A stretch of DNA of 64,000 bases, taken from NCBI GenBank assembly GCA_029433415.1, contig JAQTIA010000003.1, forward strand, positions 1,020,501 to 1,084,500. The letters run 5' to 3'. The position numbers were made by a program, and so were the translations under genes. Source of the stretch: Acetobacteraceae bacterium ESL0709 (lineage in GTDB: Bacteria; Pseudomonadota; Alphaproteobacteria; Acetobacterales; Acetobacteraceae). The notes under the pieces were generated by a model. That model saw nothing but the letters and a program-made list of their open reading frames with translations. It did not search any database and was not told the origin of the DNA. Shown here in pieces: positions 42,920 through 53,024 of this stretch (the first letter of the stretch is position 1; every line of letters starts with the position of its first letter).

Positions 42920-43816
42920 TCAGCTCATACCGTACTCGGAAATAGCTTTCTCAAGGAGGACACGGTCAGCATCACTGACCTCACGCAGAGGCAAGGGCAA
43001 ATTCTGCCTCTCGGTCAATCCAAGTATGGAGGCCGCTGCGGAGATAGGACGGAGACTCCCACCATATTTATGCGACATTTCCCAAAATGGCTCGAACTGT
43101 TCTGATAGAATAGCCAGTTCTGCATCATTGCCGGTTAATGCGGCATCTGCCAGCTCCTTCGCCTTGCATGGGAAAATGCCGCCCCATTCTGAATACCAGA
43201 TTTTCACGCCGCCCTTAAGCTCCAGTGCTGCTGTGTCATCACCGCTCACTCCCACAGCTATCGTCGCCGGGAGCTTTTTCTTCAGTCGCTGAATCCGCTC
43301 GGCAGCGGCTTCGCAGCTTGGCCATCCACTTGGAATTTTCACGGAAGCAATATGGGGCAAAGCACAAATACGGGCATAAAGTTCGTCAGAAAATTCAAAA
43401 CGGCTAATCACTGGGGAATCATAGATAATCACCGGAACGGAAACATTTTCGCTAACGGTTTTGTAGAGGGCAAAAGCCTCTTCTTCCCTAAGCCCATGAT
43501 AGGCCACAACAGGAAGTAACAGTGCCTTGACACCCGCCTTCTGCAACCCCTCGCCCAAAGACAGAACCTCACGCGTCCTGTATGCCCCGATGCTGGCAAT
43601 AACAGGCGTACCCTGTGCTGCTTCTACGGCAACACGAACAAACCTGACCCTCTCTTCATGAGTCAGATAGGGATAATTACCTGTAGACCCTTCTACCCCA
43701 ATCGACTCAACCCTGGCATTGACCAGACGACCAATCAACCGTTCAAAAGCGGCCTGATCGACACCTTGTTCATTCATGGGTGTGATGGGAAATGCACTGA
43801 CACCAAAAAACTTCAT
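42920..43816 (-). CDS. DapA/NAL-family lyase, substrate unknown
   Basis: This 298-residue TIM-barrel aldolase or lyase is related to dihydrodipicolinate synthase and N-acetylneuraminate lyase. It has the family Tyr132 (VIIYDSP) and the Schiff-base Lys160 (HIASVKIPSG), both in the expected places. The substrate-binding loops differ from true DapA (GSTGNYPYLTHEE), so a keto-sugar or hydroxyproline-type substrate is as likely. The ATG at 43816 follows AAGGAGG; an in-frame start 11 codons earlier was rejected. The MocR-type regulator upstream on the same strand probably controls it. Confidence 0.88.
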   Translation of the reverse strand: MKFFGVSAFPITPMNEQGVDQAAFERLIGRLVNARVESIGVEGSTGNYPYLTHEERVRFVRVAVEAAQGTPVIASIGAYRTREVLSLGEGLQKAGVKALLLPVVAYHGLREEEAFALYKTVSENVSVPVIIYDSPVISRFEFSDELYARICALPHIASVKIPSGWPSCEAAAERIQRLKKKLPATIAVGVSGDDTAALELKGGVKIWYSEWGGIFPCKAKELADAALTGNDAELAILSEQFEPFWEMSHKYGGSLRPISAAASILGLTERQNLPLPLREVSDADRVLLEKAISEYGMS

Positions 43817-43928
43817 GACTTTATAACCTCCTTGTAAAGAGTCCATCATGAAATCACCATAGAAACCGGCCTGTTAAAAGCTCCGGTTTTCAAAAACCTA
43901 CTAGGCCAGTTTTCATTTCAGCACTCAG

Positions 43929-45371
43929 TCAGATGGGAAGAGACGCGCTCAATATCATAAGAGCCTTGCCTATTTCATCCTGAGTAAGATGTGCATAACC
44001 GAAACGAAGGCCATTCAGACCTGTTCCCCCTTCCAGGGAAAAACACGTTCCGCTCCCTATGCGCAAGCCTTTTTCTTCCGCCGTCTTCACCCAGTTATCG
44101 ACGTTAACGCGGTCATCCACACGCAGCCATACAGCCAACCCCCCTGCCGGCACTGTAAATGTAACAAATTCCCCGAACCGTTTTCTGATTTCCTCAATAA
44201 AGAAATCGCGTCGTGCAGCGTAAATGCGGCGCGCTTTTCGTGCATGCCGCCCCAGCGCCCCGCTTGTCATCATAGAGGCCAAAGCCTGTTCCAGAGGGAC
44301 GTCTCCCTGACGGTCAATGATTTCCCGCAGATGGATCATGCGATCCAGTATCTTTGGGGTGGCTATCACATAACCCAGCCGCAAGGCCGGTGCCGTCAGT
44401 TTGGAGAGAGAGCCTATATGGATCAGGGATTGATCTGGTCTGGCGCGTGCGGCAAGAGGCAGAATAGGGTGACTGTCAAAGCGATATTCGTGATCGTAAT
44501 CATCTTCGATAATGGTCAGATCATACCGTCGGGCAATATCCAGCAATTTCAGGCGTCTTCCCGCTCCGAGCGTTACCGTTGTGGGATATTGATGATGCGG
44601 CGTTACGTAAACAGCCTTGATACTCGTATCACACCTGACAAGCTGTTCCAGATAATCGACATCAATCCCGCCTTCATCGACCGGCACGCCAACTATGTGC
44701 GCTCCAGCGGACCTGAAACAGGACCATGCAAAAGGGTAGCCGGGATCTTCAACGGCAATGCTGTCTCCGGCTTTCAGAATGACCGATGCCGCCAGAAAAA
44801 GCGCCATCTGGCTGCCATGCGTAACCAGCAAGTCGTCAGCTGCTACGGAAAGACCACGCGCATTGAGAAATTCATCTGCAAGAGCCTTCCTTAACTCGAA
44901 CGCCCCACGCGGATCAGCATAATCACGGGCAAAAAGGAAAAGAGGTGATGTCAGCACAGTCCGAAACGCCCGCGCCAGCTCATTTCGAGGCAGGATTCTG
45001 GGATCCGGCGTTCCATCCGAGACATGCAGCAGCACAGGGGTAACTTTGTTCCCCGGCAGGATATCCCGCGCTGCAACAGGTTGCTTCTGGCTGGATCTGT
45101 TTTCCAAAGCAGAGAGATCCTCTGCGACAAATGTCCCCTGCGATGACCGGGCCACCAGCCATCCCTGCATTGTCAGTTCATGATAGGCCGCATCAACTGT
45201 GTTACGATGCAGGCCCAGGGTGCGAGACAAGGCACGTGTTCCGGGGAGTACCTGCCCGGGTTTAAGTCGTCCCCGCTCAATGTCCCGGATAATAGATTCG
45301 GCAAGGTCAAGATAGATGGGCCTTGTCGTATCACCAATCAGTTCAATGGTGAGTTCCTGCCGCAATGACAA
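43929..45371 (-). CDS. MocR-type GntR/aminotransferase regulator
   Basis: This 480-residue transcription factor joins an N-terminal GntR winged helix (about 15-85, with LPGTRALSRTLGLHRNTVDA) to a fold-type I aminotransferase domain. The PLP-binding Lys324 lies in SLSKLTAPALRLGY, and the EDDYDHEYR block is intact, so PLP binding is expected. It lies 112 bases upstream of the DapA-family gene on the same strand, with an imperfect hairpin between, so that gene is its best candidate target. Confidence 0.93.
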   Translation of the reverse strand: MSLRQELTIELIGDTTRPIYLDLAESIIRDIERGRLKPGQVLPGTRALSRTLGLHRNTVDAAYHELTMQGWLVARSSQGTFVAEDLSALENRSSQKQPVAARDILPGNKVTPVLLHVSDGTPDPRILPRNELARAFRTVLTSPLFLFARDYADPRGAFELRKALADEFLNARGLSVAADDLLVTHGSQMALFLAASVILKAGDSIAVEDPGYPFAWSCFRSAGAHIVGVPVDEGGIDVDYLEQLVRCDTSIKAVYVTPHHQYPTTVTLGAGRRLKLLDIARRYDLTIIEDDYDHEYRFDSHPILPLAARARPDQSLIHIGSLSKLTAPALRLGYVIATPKILDRMIHLREIIDRQGDVPLEQALASMMTSGALGRHARKARRIYAARRDFFIEEIRKRFGEFVTFTVPAGGLAVWLRVDDRVNVDNWVKTAEEKGLRIGSGTCFSLEGGTGLNGLRFGYAHLTQDEIGKALMILSASLPI

Positions 45372-45489
45372 ATTGATCTGCCCCGCTTTCTGAAATCATC
45401 CCTCTGGAACAGTCCACTCTTGCGCCACACCCCTATCCCCGAAACCGACAGGGCGACCACTTGCATCATTCTACCCAAAAGAGCGAAGC

Positions 45490-45906
45490 TTAATGCTGCC
45501 CATTTTTCGCGGGCTGCTCCTCATCATTATCAATGATATCGTATGTCGAGGAGCCGGGATAAGGCCCTTTTTCCACGTCTGCATTGGAAGGGCAGATAAA
45601 ATTATTGCCTTCCTGCAAAGCCAGTGCGAGAAATCTGTGGCCCTGAAGGCTATGCAAACCGCGAGCCGTAATTTCGTGATCCAGACGGATACGAGGTAAA
45701 AGCGATTCCGGCAAAAGAACTTCCGTTCCATCAGTCAGTAATATCCCCTGCGGAGTCACGCGGCTGACATCGCCCGTTACGGACGGAATCGCCTTGAGAT
45801 CATAGGTGCAGGGCGCCGCCTGCGCTCCTGTTGCCAGAAACGCGGCGCTCGCAATACCAAACAGCCCAGCCAGAGAAGAAACTCTTGAGAAACGGAATGT
45901 CATCAT
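45490..45906 (-). CDS. Hypothetical exported protein
   Basis: This 138-residue protein has a signal peptide (about residues 1-30, ending TGAQA-AP). The mature part contains two Cys residues (APCTY and NFICPSN) that could form a disulfide in the periplasm, and an acidic tail. Two adjacent ATG codons (45906, 45903) are possible starts. It begins only 3 bases after purH, so it is cotranscribed. No family was recognised. Confidence 0.75.
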   Translation of the reverse strand: MMTFRFSRVSSLAGLFGIASAAFLATGAQAAPCTYDLKAIPSVTGDVSRVTPQGILLTDGTEVLLPESLLPRIRLDHEITARGLHSLQGHRFLALALQEGNNFICPSNADVEKGPYPGSSTYDIIDNDEEQPAKNGQH

Positions 45907-45909
45907 TTT

Positions 45910-47502
45910 TTAATGCCTGAAATGTCTCATCCCCGTAAAGACCATAGCAATCCCGGCCTTGTCCGCCGCGTCAATCACTTCCTGATCGCGAATGGACCCG
46001 CCGGGCTGAATAACCGCTGTCGCGCCAGCCGCCACCACGCTCTCCAACCCGTCTGCAAAGGGGAAGAACGCGTCTGACGCTGCAACGGAACCAATGGTCA
46101 GCGCCTCTTTCAAGCCTGCTGCATGGGCTGCATCCTCGCTCTTTCGCGCTGCAATACGGGCACTATCCACGCGGGACATCTGCCCTGCGCCAATCCCCAC
46201 CGTCGCCTGCTCTTTTGCATAGATCACAGCGTTGGATTTTACATGCTTGGCTACACGGAAAGCAAAGAGAAGGTCAGCCATTTCCCGTTCAGTCGGCGCT
46301 CTCTTCGTTACCACTTTGAGGGACTCAAGGCTGACATGGCCATTATCACGGCTCTGTGCCAGAAAACCGCCAGAAACAGAGCGCACCACCAACCCCGCAG
46401 CGGCAGGATCCGGCACACCGCCCGTCAGAAGAAGACGGAGATTTTTCTTTTTCGCCATAAGTTCCAGAGCCGCTTCATCCGCATCAGGCGCAACCACGAC
46501 TTCGGTAAAGATCGTGCTGATCTGCCGCGCCGTAGCCTCATCCAACTTACGGTTCAGCGCCACAATCCCACCGAAAGCCGAAACTGGATCACATCTCAGC
46601 GCCGCCTCCCATGCCTCCAGCAGGCTGGAACGTGTCGCCACCCCGCAAGGATTGGCGTGTTTGACAATCACAACGCTCGGTCCGCTAAACTCCGCCACAG
46701 CTTCAAAAGCCGCGTCAGTATCGTTGAGATTATTATAGCTCAGTTCCTTGCCCTGAATTTGCCGCGCCGTCGCCAACCCGAAACGCTTGCTGCCATCACG
46801 ATAGAAAGCTGCTTTCTGATGTGGATTCTCGCCGTAACGCAAAAGACTGTCGCGCTTGCCAGCCAGAGTCAGCACTTCTGGCAGGACAACTTCACCTGGA
46901 GCCGCCTCTTGCTGGGCAAACCAGTTGGCAATCATACTGTCATAAGAAGCCGTATGAGCGTAAGCAGACTGAGCCCAGTCACGACGCTCGGACAGGGTGG
47001 TGCCGCCTTGCACCAGAGAGGCAAGGAAATCCTTATATTGAGCCGGCGATGTCAGGATGACGACATGCTGAAAATTTTTCGCCGCCGCACGCACCATGGC
47101 AGGGCCACCAATATCAATATTCTCAATACAGGTTTCCGCATCGGCACCAGAAGCTACCGTAGCTGAGAAAGGATAAAGATTGACGCAAACGAGATCAATC
47201 GGCGCAATGTGATGTTCTTTCATCTGCGCCACATGCTCCGGGTTATCACGACGGCCAAGAATACCACCATGAATCCAGGGTACCAGCGTTTTAACGCGAC
47301 CATCCAGAATTTCAGGAAAACCTGTATGTTCGGAAACTTCCTTGACCGCTAACCCGGCCTCACGCAACACGCGGGCTGAACCGCCGGTAGAAAGAATTTC
47401 AACATTCTGCGCAGCCAGAGCACGCGCAAGATCAACCAGCCCTTCCTTGTCTGAAACAGAGAGCAGGGCACGGCGAAGGGGTAATCTTTGTTCAGCGGTC
47501 AT
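45910..47502 (-). CDS. purH: Bifunctional AICAR formyltransferase/IMP cyclohydrolase
   Basis: PurH catalyses the last two steps of IMP synthesis. The 530 residues show the N-terminal IMP cyclohydrolase (MGS-like) domain with [14 protein letters not shown] and the C-terminal formyltransferase domain with KHANPCGVA and the end block [17 protein letters not shown]. It is complete. It starts 23 bases after the efflux operon's outer-membrane factor on the same strand, so read-through from that operon is possible, and it is followed directly by a small exported protein gene. Confidence 0.98.
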   Translation of the reverse strand: MTAEQRLPLRRALLSVSDKEGLVDLARALAAQNVEILSTGGSARVLREAGLAVKEVSEHTGFPEILDGRVKTLVPWIHGGILGRRDNPEHVAQMKEHHIAPIDLVCVNLYPFSATVASGADAETCIENIDIGGPAMVRAAAKNFQHVVILTSPAQYKDFLASLVQGGTTLSERRDWAQSAYAHTASYDSMIANWFAQQEAAPGEVVLPEVLTLAGKRDSLLRYGENPHQKAAFYRDGSKRFGLATARQIQGKELSYNNLNDTDAAFEAVAEFSGPSVVIVKHANPCGVATRSSLLEAWEAALRCDPVSAFGGIVALNRKLDEATARQISTIFTEVVVAPDADEAALELMAKKKNLRLLLTGGVPDPAAAGLVVRSVSGGFLAQSRDNGHVSLESLKVVTKRAPTEREMADLLFAFRVAKHVKSNAVIYAKEQATVGIGAGQMSRVDSARIAARKSEDAAHAAGLKEALTIGSVAASDAFFPFADGLESVVAAGATAVIQPGGSIRDQEVIDAADKAGIAMVFTGMRHFRH

Positions 47503-47525
47503 GGCGCGTAAATATCGTCCTGTTT

Positions 47526-49103
47526 CTAGCTTTTACCGTTTGTAATCTGGTCAGTCTGCCGGCTGAGCTTCTGAGCCGCTTTCTGACCTGTCTTCGAAGC
47601 ATCTTTTTTATCAGGCGGGACAAAAGGCTGCCAGCCCCCGCCCAGCGTTCTGTAGAGATTTACAGTCGCAATATTGGTTTCTGTCCGCGCCATTGCCATC
47701 AGGATCTCATTAGCCAGCAGCAGGGATTCCGCACGATCCACCTCCAGAAAGGGCACGGCCCCTTCCTTGTACTGATCCTGCGCCGCCGCCAGAGCCAGCT
47801 TGTTCTGGTGGACTGTTTCCTGCAAATCCTTATAGCGGACCTGCACGTGAGCCAAATCTGTGATGGCATCATCGACTTCACGCCAGGCATTCAACACAAC
47901 CCGATGAAATTCCAGCGCTGCTTCCTTAGCCTGCTGCTCACGCAATTTCAGCGTACCACTCAAGCGGCCACCCTGAAAGACCGGAACCGTCACTGTCGGA
48001 CCAAGTTGGAAATATTTGGCGGACGGCATGAAAAAATCGCCGGCAGAAAGGCTCTGCGACCCCAGATCACCAACAAGATTGATATCCGGATAGAAGGCTG
48101 CCGTGGCTGCCCCGATCCGAGCCGTTGCAGCATGGAGCAGGGCATCCGCTTCCATGATATCCGGCCGGCGCTGCGCCAGTGTAGATGGCACACCAACCCC
48201 GACTGAAACCGGGGCCGAAGGTTGCCCTGTGCGCGGAAGAAGTTGCGCCTCAAGTTTGCGCGGCGGAAGAGCCAGCAAATAGCCAATCGCATTGACCAGG
48301 GCAGCCTGCGACTGCCGTAAGGGCGGTAACTCGCTTTTGGTTTTCTCAACCTGTCCCCGGGCTTGTGCGACTTCCAGCGCGTTGGAGGCCCCTTCTTTCT
48401 GGCGTTGCAGCACCAGATTCAGGTCGCGACGCACCAGCCTGAGATGCTCTTCAGTATAATCAAGCTGTTCCTGTACCCCACGGAGGCGCATATAGCTGTC
48501 CACAAGATCAGACAGGCTAGCCAGCACCACTGCCTTGCGAGCAGCCTCGACCGCCACGATATTGGCGCGACTTGCCTCAACAGACCGACGAATGGCACCA
48601 AACAGATCCAAATCCCAGGTAGCCGAACCAATATTGCTATATTGCTGATATTGCAGGTCCGCCCCCGGCTTGGGCTGAACCATGCCGAACATGCCTTTTT
48701 CACTCTGCTGCGTCCAGGCATAACCACCAGCCCAGCCCACATTGGGAAGACCCGCTGCGGCAACGATCTTCAATTGCCCCTTGGCCTGACTGACACGCGT
48801 TGCCGCTTCCTGAATATCAAGATTCTGCTTGCCCAGAGTCTCAATCAGTTGATTAAGGGCAGGATCCTCAAAACGGCGCCACCATGTGAGATCGACCTCA
48901 CCTTCGTACGTCAGGCCTGCCTTCTGGTGCTTCGGTGCATCGGCTGCTTTCGACCATCGCGCAGGCTGATCTTTTGAAACAGGCGTTTTATAATCAGGTC
49001 CCATCCTGATACAGCCCGTCAAGGCCGTCGTCAGAAGCGCCAGCCCAAGAATCCGCCGCCCTACACGACCGGCGCAATAGCCCAATGAACGCGTGCTCTT
49101 CAT
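47526..49103 (-). CDS. Efflux outer-membrane factor, NodT-type lipoprotein
   Basis: This 525-residue outer-membrane channel of the TolC/OprM class has the lipobox LTGC (Cys31) followed by [10 protein letters not shown]. It has the two-repeat efflux-factor organisation and [19 protein letters not shown] at the conserved site. It overlaps the upstream HlyD-type adaptor by ATGA and is the last gene of the MFS-HlyD-channel operon. The C-terminal 40 residues are Lys- and Gln-rich and probably disordered. It is distinct from the channel of the RND operon at 13.7-15.3 kb. Confidence 0.93.
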   Translation of the reverse strand: MKSTRSLGYCAGRVGRRILGLALLTTALTGCIRMGPDYKTPVSKDQPARWSKAADAPKHQKAGLTYEGEVDLTWWRRFEDPALNQLIETLGKQNLDIQEAATRVSQAKGQLKIVAAAGLPNVGWAGGYAWTQQSEKGMFGMVQPKPGADLQYQQYSNIGSATWDLDLFGAIRRSVEASRANIVAVEAARKAVVLASLSDLVDSYMRLRGVQEQLDYTEEHLRLVRRDLNLVLQRQKEGASNALEVAQARGQVEKTKSELPPLRQSQAALVNAIGYLLALPPRKLEAQLLPRTGQPSAPVSVGVGVPSTLAQRRPDIMEADALLHAATARIGAATAAFYPDINLVGDLGSQSLSAGDFFMPSAKYFQLGPTVTVPVFQGGRLSGTLKLREQQAKEAALEFHRVVLNAWREVDDAITDLAHVQVRYKDLQETVHQNKLALAAAQDQYKEGAVPFLEVDRAESLLLANEILMAMARTETNIATVNLYRTLGGGWQPFVPPDKKDASKTGQKAAQKLSRQTDQITNGKS

Positions 49104-50185
49104 CGTGCCGTCACCGAACGATTTGAATGACGCTGCTGGCTGACAATATCAGCAAGTCCTGTATGGATCGTCGTTTCAACCGAGAAGCCCATTCTCAGCA
49201 ATTTTGCCAGAGGCTGACCAGGAAGCAGAACGATCTTGACCGGCAAACGCTGCACAATCTTGGTAAAGTTACCCGTTGCGTTTTCGGGAGCCAGAGGTGC
49301 AAACGCAGCGCCGGAAGCCGGTGGCACGCTATCAACGACACCTTTCAGGTCAATATCATACGCGTCCACATGGATATCGACTTTCTGGCCCGGTTTAACG
49401 TGACGGAGCGCTATCTCGCGGTAATTAGCCTGAATCCACAATTCCTCAATCGGCACAAGTGCCATGAGAGGGGTCCCGGCAGGCACGACATTACCCACCT
49501 GCACGTTACGCTCACCCACCATTCCGTCAAAAGGAGCCCTGAGCTTGGTATAGGAAAGATTCAACTCAGCCTGATGGACACGGGCCTGATCAACCAGAAC
49601 CTGTTTCTCCGCAGCAGCATGCTTGGCCTGAAGGACAATCAGCTCTTCCTGTGCAGCAGCCAACTCAGCCTTGGCTGAGTTATAGGATGCTGTCAGCTCG
49701 GCCAGAGTCGCATGCGTCTTCTGCCCTTCTTGAAGGCTACCTGCGCCAGTACGGGCCAGATGTCCGTAACGGTCCGCATCCTGACGGGCAAAAACCAGCT
49801 CTGCCTGAAGACGTTCCACGCGTGCCTGTGCATCATCAATCAGCGCGGGCTGACGGGCCACATTCGCCGCTGCATCCATCACCTTGGCTCTGTCATTGGC
49901 CTCTGTCGCCCGCGCTTCGTCCAGAGAGGTCTGGTAGTCATTCGGATCGAGCTCGGCCAGAACATCGCCTTTATGAACAGAGTCGTTATCATTGACATTT
50001 ACGGCCACGACTTGCCCGTAAACACGCGGGGCAATAACCGTATGGTGAACCGTCACATAGGCATCGTTTGTCCAGACCCGTGAAGTCGGAACAAAAATGA
50101 TCGCCAGCACGATGGCTATGAAGACAACCACCACTCCTCCAGCGAGAAAATAGGGCCAGCGGGTGGTTTTGGGTGGTTCAGCCAT
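49100..50185 (-). CDS. HlyD/EmrA-type membrane-fusion protein
   Basis: This 361-residue periplasmic adaptor has one N-terminal membrane helix (about 12-32), the split lipoyl motif RVYGQVVAVNVNDNDSVHKG, a long coiled-coil hairpin and a beta-barrel domain with LRAPFDGMVGERNVQVG. It overlaps the outer-membrane-factor gene by 4 bases, and the MFS pump gene ends 24 bases upstream. It would bridge the MFS pump to the channel, as EmrA does. Confidence 0.93.
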   Translation of the reverse strand: MAEPPKTTRWPYFLAGGVVVVFIAIVLAIIFVPTSRVWTNDAYVTVHHTVIAPRVYGQVVAVNVNDNDSVHKGDVLAELDPNDYQTSLDEARATEANDRAKVMDAAANVARQPALIDDAQARVERLQAELVFARQDADRYGHLARTGAGSLQEGQKTHATLAELTASYNSAKAELAAAQEELIVLQAKHAAAEKQVLVDQARVHQAELNLSYTKLRAPFDGMVGERNVQVGNVVPAGTPLMALVPIEELWIQANYREIALRHVKPGQKVDIHVDAYDIDLKGVVDSVPPASGAAFAPLAPENATGNFTKIVQRLPVKIVLLPGQPLAKLLRMGFSVETTIHTGLADIVSQQRHSNRSVTAR

Positions 50186-50209
50186 GGAGATTAACCTTTA
50201 TAATAACCA

Positions 50210-51802
50210 TTATTTGGACGGCGTGGAACTGGAATCAGACGGTGGCATCATACCCGCCAATGCAATACGCGGCGGATAGGCACGCACAGGCACAATCAAG
50301 AGCCATAGCAGTAAAAGCCCTGCAATACAGGCCATGATCATGAATAAATCTTCAATCACCAGAGTAGCAACCTGATGATGGAGCTGTTTTGCCAGAGCGG
50401 CAACAGCACCAGGGGAGCTTGGCGTCCCATTCGGCAAAAGAGGAGCCGGATGTTGCCAATCCGGGTTAGCACCCTGAAACAGCCCGTAATGATACTGCCC
50501 CAGGCGATCTGTCAGGCGCTCTGAATGAAGATTACCGCGCCAGTGAAAGGCAAGCTGCACGAGCCATGTTCCGATAACCTGCACGACCGCTCGAGGTGCA
50601 TTGACCATGCCGGCAGCAAATGGTCCCTCCTGCGGAATAACGGCATTGGTCGCGCCCATGAGGATGGGCATGACAATCATGGCTGCACCCAGAGCCTGCG
50701 CAACCTGCCAAGCGTAGAACTCATTACGGTTCCATTCAGCCGTTACGAAAGAATTGGCCGCACAAGCCGAGATCATCAGCACGAGCCCCAGGAAACTCAC
50801 GACACGCGAATCCACCCATTCATAATTCAGCAAAATGGCCATGAAAGGCAGAAAAATAAGCTGTAATGAAGCAATGACAGCCGTAACGAGGTAAATCTGC
50901 TCCGGCCTGTATCCCGCAACAACAGTCAGATACTGACTCGGAATGGCAGAGCCGGAAATTGAAAGAAGAACGAAAATTTGAAGCCCAACGACGCTGTAAA
51001 GAAAGTTCCGGCGCCGCAAGAGAGAAAAACGGAAAAAGGGCTCAGGCCTTTTCAGCTCATTCATGACAAAAAGCGGCAACGCCACCACAGCAATCAGGGC
51101 ACAAACACAAATCAGCTTTGAATTGAACCAGTCCAGCCTGTCCCCTTGCGCCAACAAGATCACAAGAGGAATACTCGCCGTAAAAAGGAGGGCCGCACTG
51201 ACCCACATGCGCGGCTCCTTGAACCGCTCCATCCGCCCTGGAAGATCCGGTAGACCGAAATAGAGCAAAGCCATGGCTGCCCCACCCATGGGAAGAATCT
51301 GAAAGAAGATGAAGCGCCACCCCACCAGATCTGTCCATAATCCCGCCAGGGACGTGCTGAGATAAGGGAAACAGGTGGCTGTCAACGCATAGGCTGCCAG
51401 ACCAAAAAGCCTGATATCAGGCGCAAGAACCTTAAGCGCAATTGCCATAAGGAGAGGTATGCTGCACCCGCCCGCAAAACCCTGTATGGCTCTGAGGCTG
51501 TAAAGCAGCGTAAGATTGGTTGTGAAAGCCAGAGGGACCGTGCTGAGAATGGCCGTAGCCGCTACGATCAACACAAAACGCTTCATACCAACTGTCATGG
51601 CCATCCATGGTGCAACGCCCATTCCGGCAACTTCAGTCGCGCTATAGATCGTCGTAAACCACGTACCTGGATCATGGCTTATGCCCATGCCGCCCAGAAT
51701 ATCGGCCAATCCCTGACTCGAAACCTGCTCGTTAAAAGAAGTCGACATGGCAAGGCAGATAATCCCCGCCAGACCAAATAAAGAGCGTGTTTGAGGAGTC
51801 AC
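50210..51802 (-). CDS. EmrB-like MFS drug:H+ antiporter (DHA2)
   Basis: This 530-residue inner-membrane protein has about 14 transmembrane segments, typical of the DHA2 family, and is the pump of this tripartite operon. The start codon is GTG, since the first ATG would remove the first helix. The C-terminal part includes a polar loop with GLFQGANPDWQHPAPLLP between the last helices, as in EmrB-type pumps. No regulator gene is adjacent. Substrate unknown. Confidence 0.9.
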   Translation of the reverse strand: MTPQTRSLFGLAGIICLAMSTSFNEQVSSQGLADILGGMGISHDPGTWFTTIYSATEVAGMGVAPWMAMTVGMKRFVLIVAATAILSTVPLAFTTNLTLLYSLRAIQGFAGGCSIPLLMAIALKVLAPDIRLFGLAAYALTATCFPYLSTSLAGLWTDLVGWRFIFFQILPMGGAAMALLYFGLPDLPGRMERFKEPRMWVSAALLFTASIPLVILLAQGDRLDWFNSKLICVCALIAVVALPLFVMNELKRPEPFFRFSLLRRRNFLYSVVGLQIFVLLSISGSAIPSQYLTVVAGYRPEQIYLVTAVIASLQLIFLPFMAILLNYEWVDSRVVSFLGLVLMISACAANSFVTAEWNRNEFYAWQVAQALGAAMIVMPILMGATNAVIPQEGPFAAGMVNAPRAVVQVIGTWLVQLAFHWRGNLHSERLTDRLGQYHYGLFQGANPDWQHPAPLLPNGTPSSPGAVAALAKQLHHQVATLVIEDLFMIMACIAGLLLLWLLIVPVRAYPPRIALAGMMPPSDSSSTPSK

Positions 51803-52397
51803 CGCGTTTTATACCAATGCACTAGCCATTATAAACAATTTAAACCCGGCAAAAGCCTCATGCCAAACCGGATTCTGGAATCCTCAACAATCATCCTGAT
51901 TCCATCACGAGGACAACGGGCTGTTGTCTCACCATAAACCGGGAATGTAAAGACTCCTTGATTAGCAGCCATCACGTGTTCACCTTTTATGGCATCTGCT
52001 GCCATAAATCATTCATTTCTGATAACGTGCTTAATCTCATTAACAGGATATTTTTGTCTAATAGGCGATACATATTACAGTGATATATTTTACCTATAAA
52101 AAGTATCTATAAATAAAACATCCTATAAAATTTATTATAAAATGATCATACTCTTCACAAAAAAGACATTTCATTTATAATTAATGAAATTAAATTATTT
52201 ATTAAATAAATATATAAATTATATTTTCTTTAAAAATACCATAATATACAATGTTATATAATTAATATATAATTATATAACATTGAAAATAAGGTCAAAA
52301 AAGAAAATTTATATTTTAGTCTATAAAATATGCAACGTATAAATAATGGAGAGAACACAGTCTTTACGCCGCCCCTCTCCACATGAAAGAACCGGAT
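51803..52397. promoter_or_regulatory. AT-rich spacer between eda and efflux operon
   Basis: No gene is seen in these 595 bases. From about 52070 to 52340 the sequence is strongly AT-rich, far below the window average in G+C. It includes a 16-bp perfect inverted repeat (52249-52285). It should hold the eda-edd transcript end and, nearer 51803, the promoter of the efflux operon. Such AT-rich promoter DNA can be bound by nucleoid-silencing proteins (inference). Confidence 0.55.
52249..52285. repeat. Perfect 16-bp AT-rich inverted repeat
   Basis: Arms 52249-52264 and 52270-52285 are exact reverse complements, with a 5-base loop ATATA. Each arm has 14 A/T of 16, so a random match is somewhat more likely than in mixed sequence, but the length is still notable. 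It may form the end of the edd-eda transcript or a regulator site. Confidence 0.6.
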
Positions 52398-53021
52398 TTA
52401 TTTCCTGAGATTCAGTGCTGCGGCCCTGCCTGCAACGATTTCCGCCGTCGCATCGCCACCTGTCAGCCACGATCCCCCTACACAAGCGACACTTTCAAGA
52501 GCCAGCCAGTCCCTGTAATTCTGCTCTGTAATGCCTCCTGTCGGGCAGAAACGTACCCCTTCACTGCCAAATACGGACTCCAGTCCTTTAAGAGCCGGAA
52601 TTCCGCCATTCGTTACGGCCGGGAAAAATTTGAAACGCCGCAATCCCATATCCAGACCACGCATGATGTCACTTGCATTAGCAATACCCGGAAGAAATGG
52701 AATGTTATGGTTGCGAGCTGCTTCTGCCAAAGGCATTGTCAAACCAGGACTGACAATAAATTGCGAACCGGCCTTGATAGCCTCTTGCATTTGCCTTGGA
52801 TTCAGCACGGTCCCGGCTCCGACAAGTGCCCCTTCAACCTTCCTCATTTCCGAAATAGCTTCCAGCGCGCAGGGCGTCCTCAATGTGACTTCCAGAGTTG
52901 AAAGCCCCCCACCCACCAGCGCCTCAGCAACAGAACGCGCCTGTGAAACATCGTGAATAACAATCACAGGAATAATCGGGCTACGCTCCATAACCGCGTC
53001 AATATGAGATAAATCTGTCAT
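52398..53021 (-). CDS. eda: KDPG aldolase (Entner-Doudoroff)
   Basis: This 207-residue enzyme cleaves 2-keto-3-deoxy-6-phosphogluconate to pyruvate and glyceraldehyde 3-phosphate. The Glu and Arg of the N-terminal region (LSTLEVTLRTPCALEAI), the GAGTVLNP block and the Schiff-base Lys in RRFKFFPA are present. It starts 3 bases after the edd stop codon, so the two are cotranscribed. Confidence 0.97.
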   Translation of the reverse strand: MTDLSHIDAVMERSPIIPVIVIHDVSQARSVAEALVGGGLSTLEVTLRTPCALEAISEMRKVEGALVGAGTVLNPRQMQEAIKAGSQFIVSPGLTMPLAEAARNHNIPFLPGIANASDIMRGLDMGLRRFKFFPAVTNGGIPALKGLESVFGSEGVRFCPTGGITEQNYRDWLALESVACVGGSWLTGGDATAEIVAGRAAALNLRK

Positions 53022-53024
53022 TAT

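Noticed and set aside
46123-47166. A 347-codon open frame opposite purH
   Set aside because: It is antisense to a complete purH; composition is that of a shadow frame.
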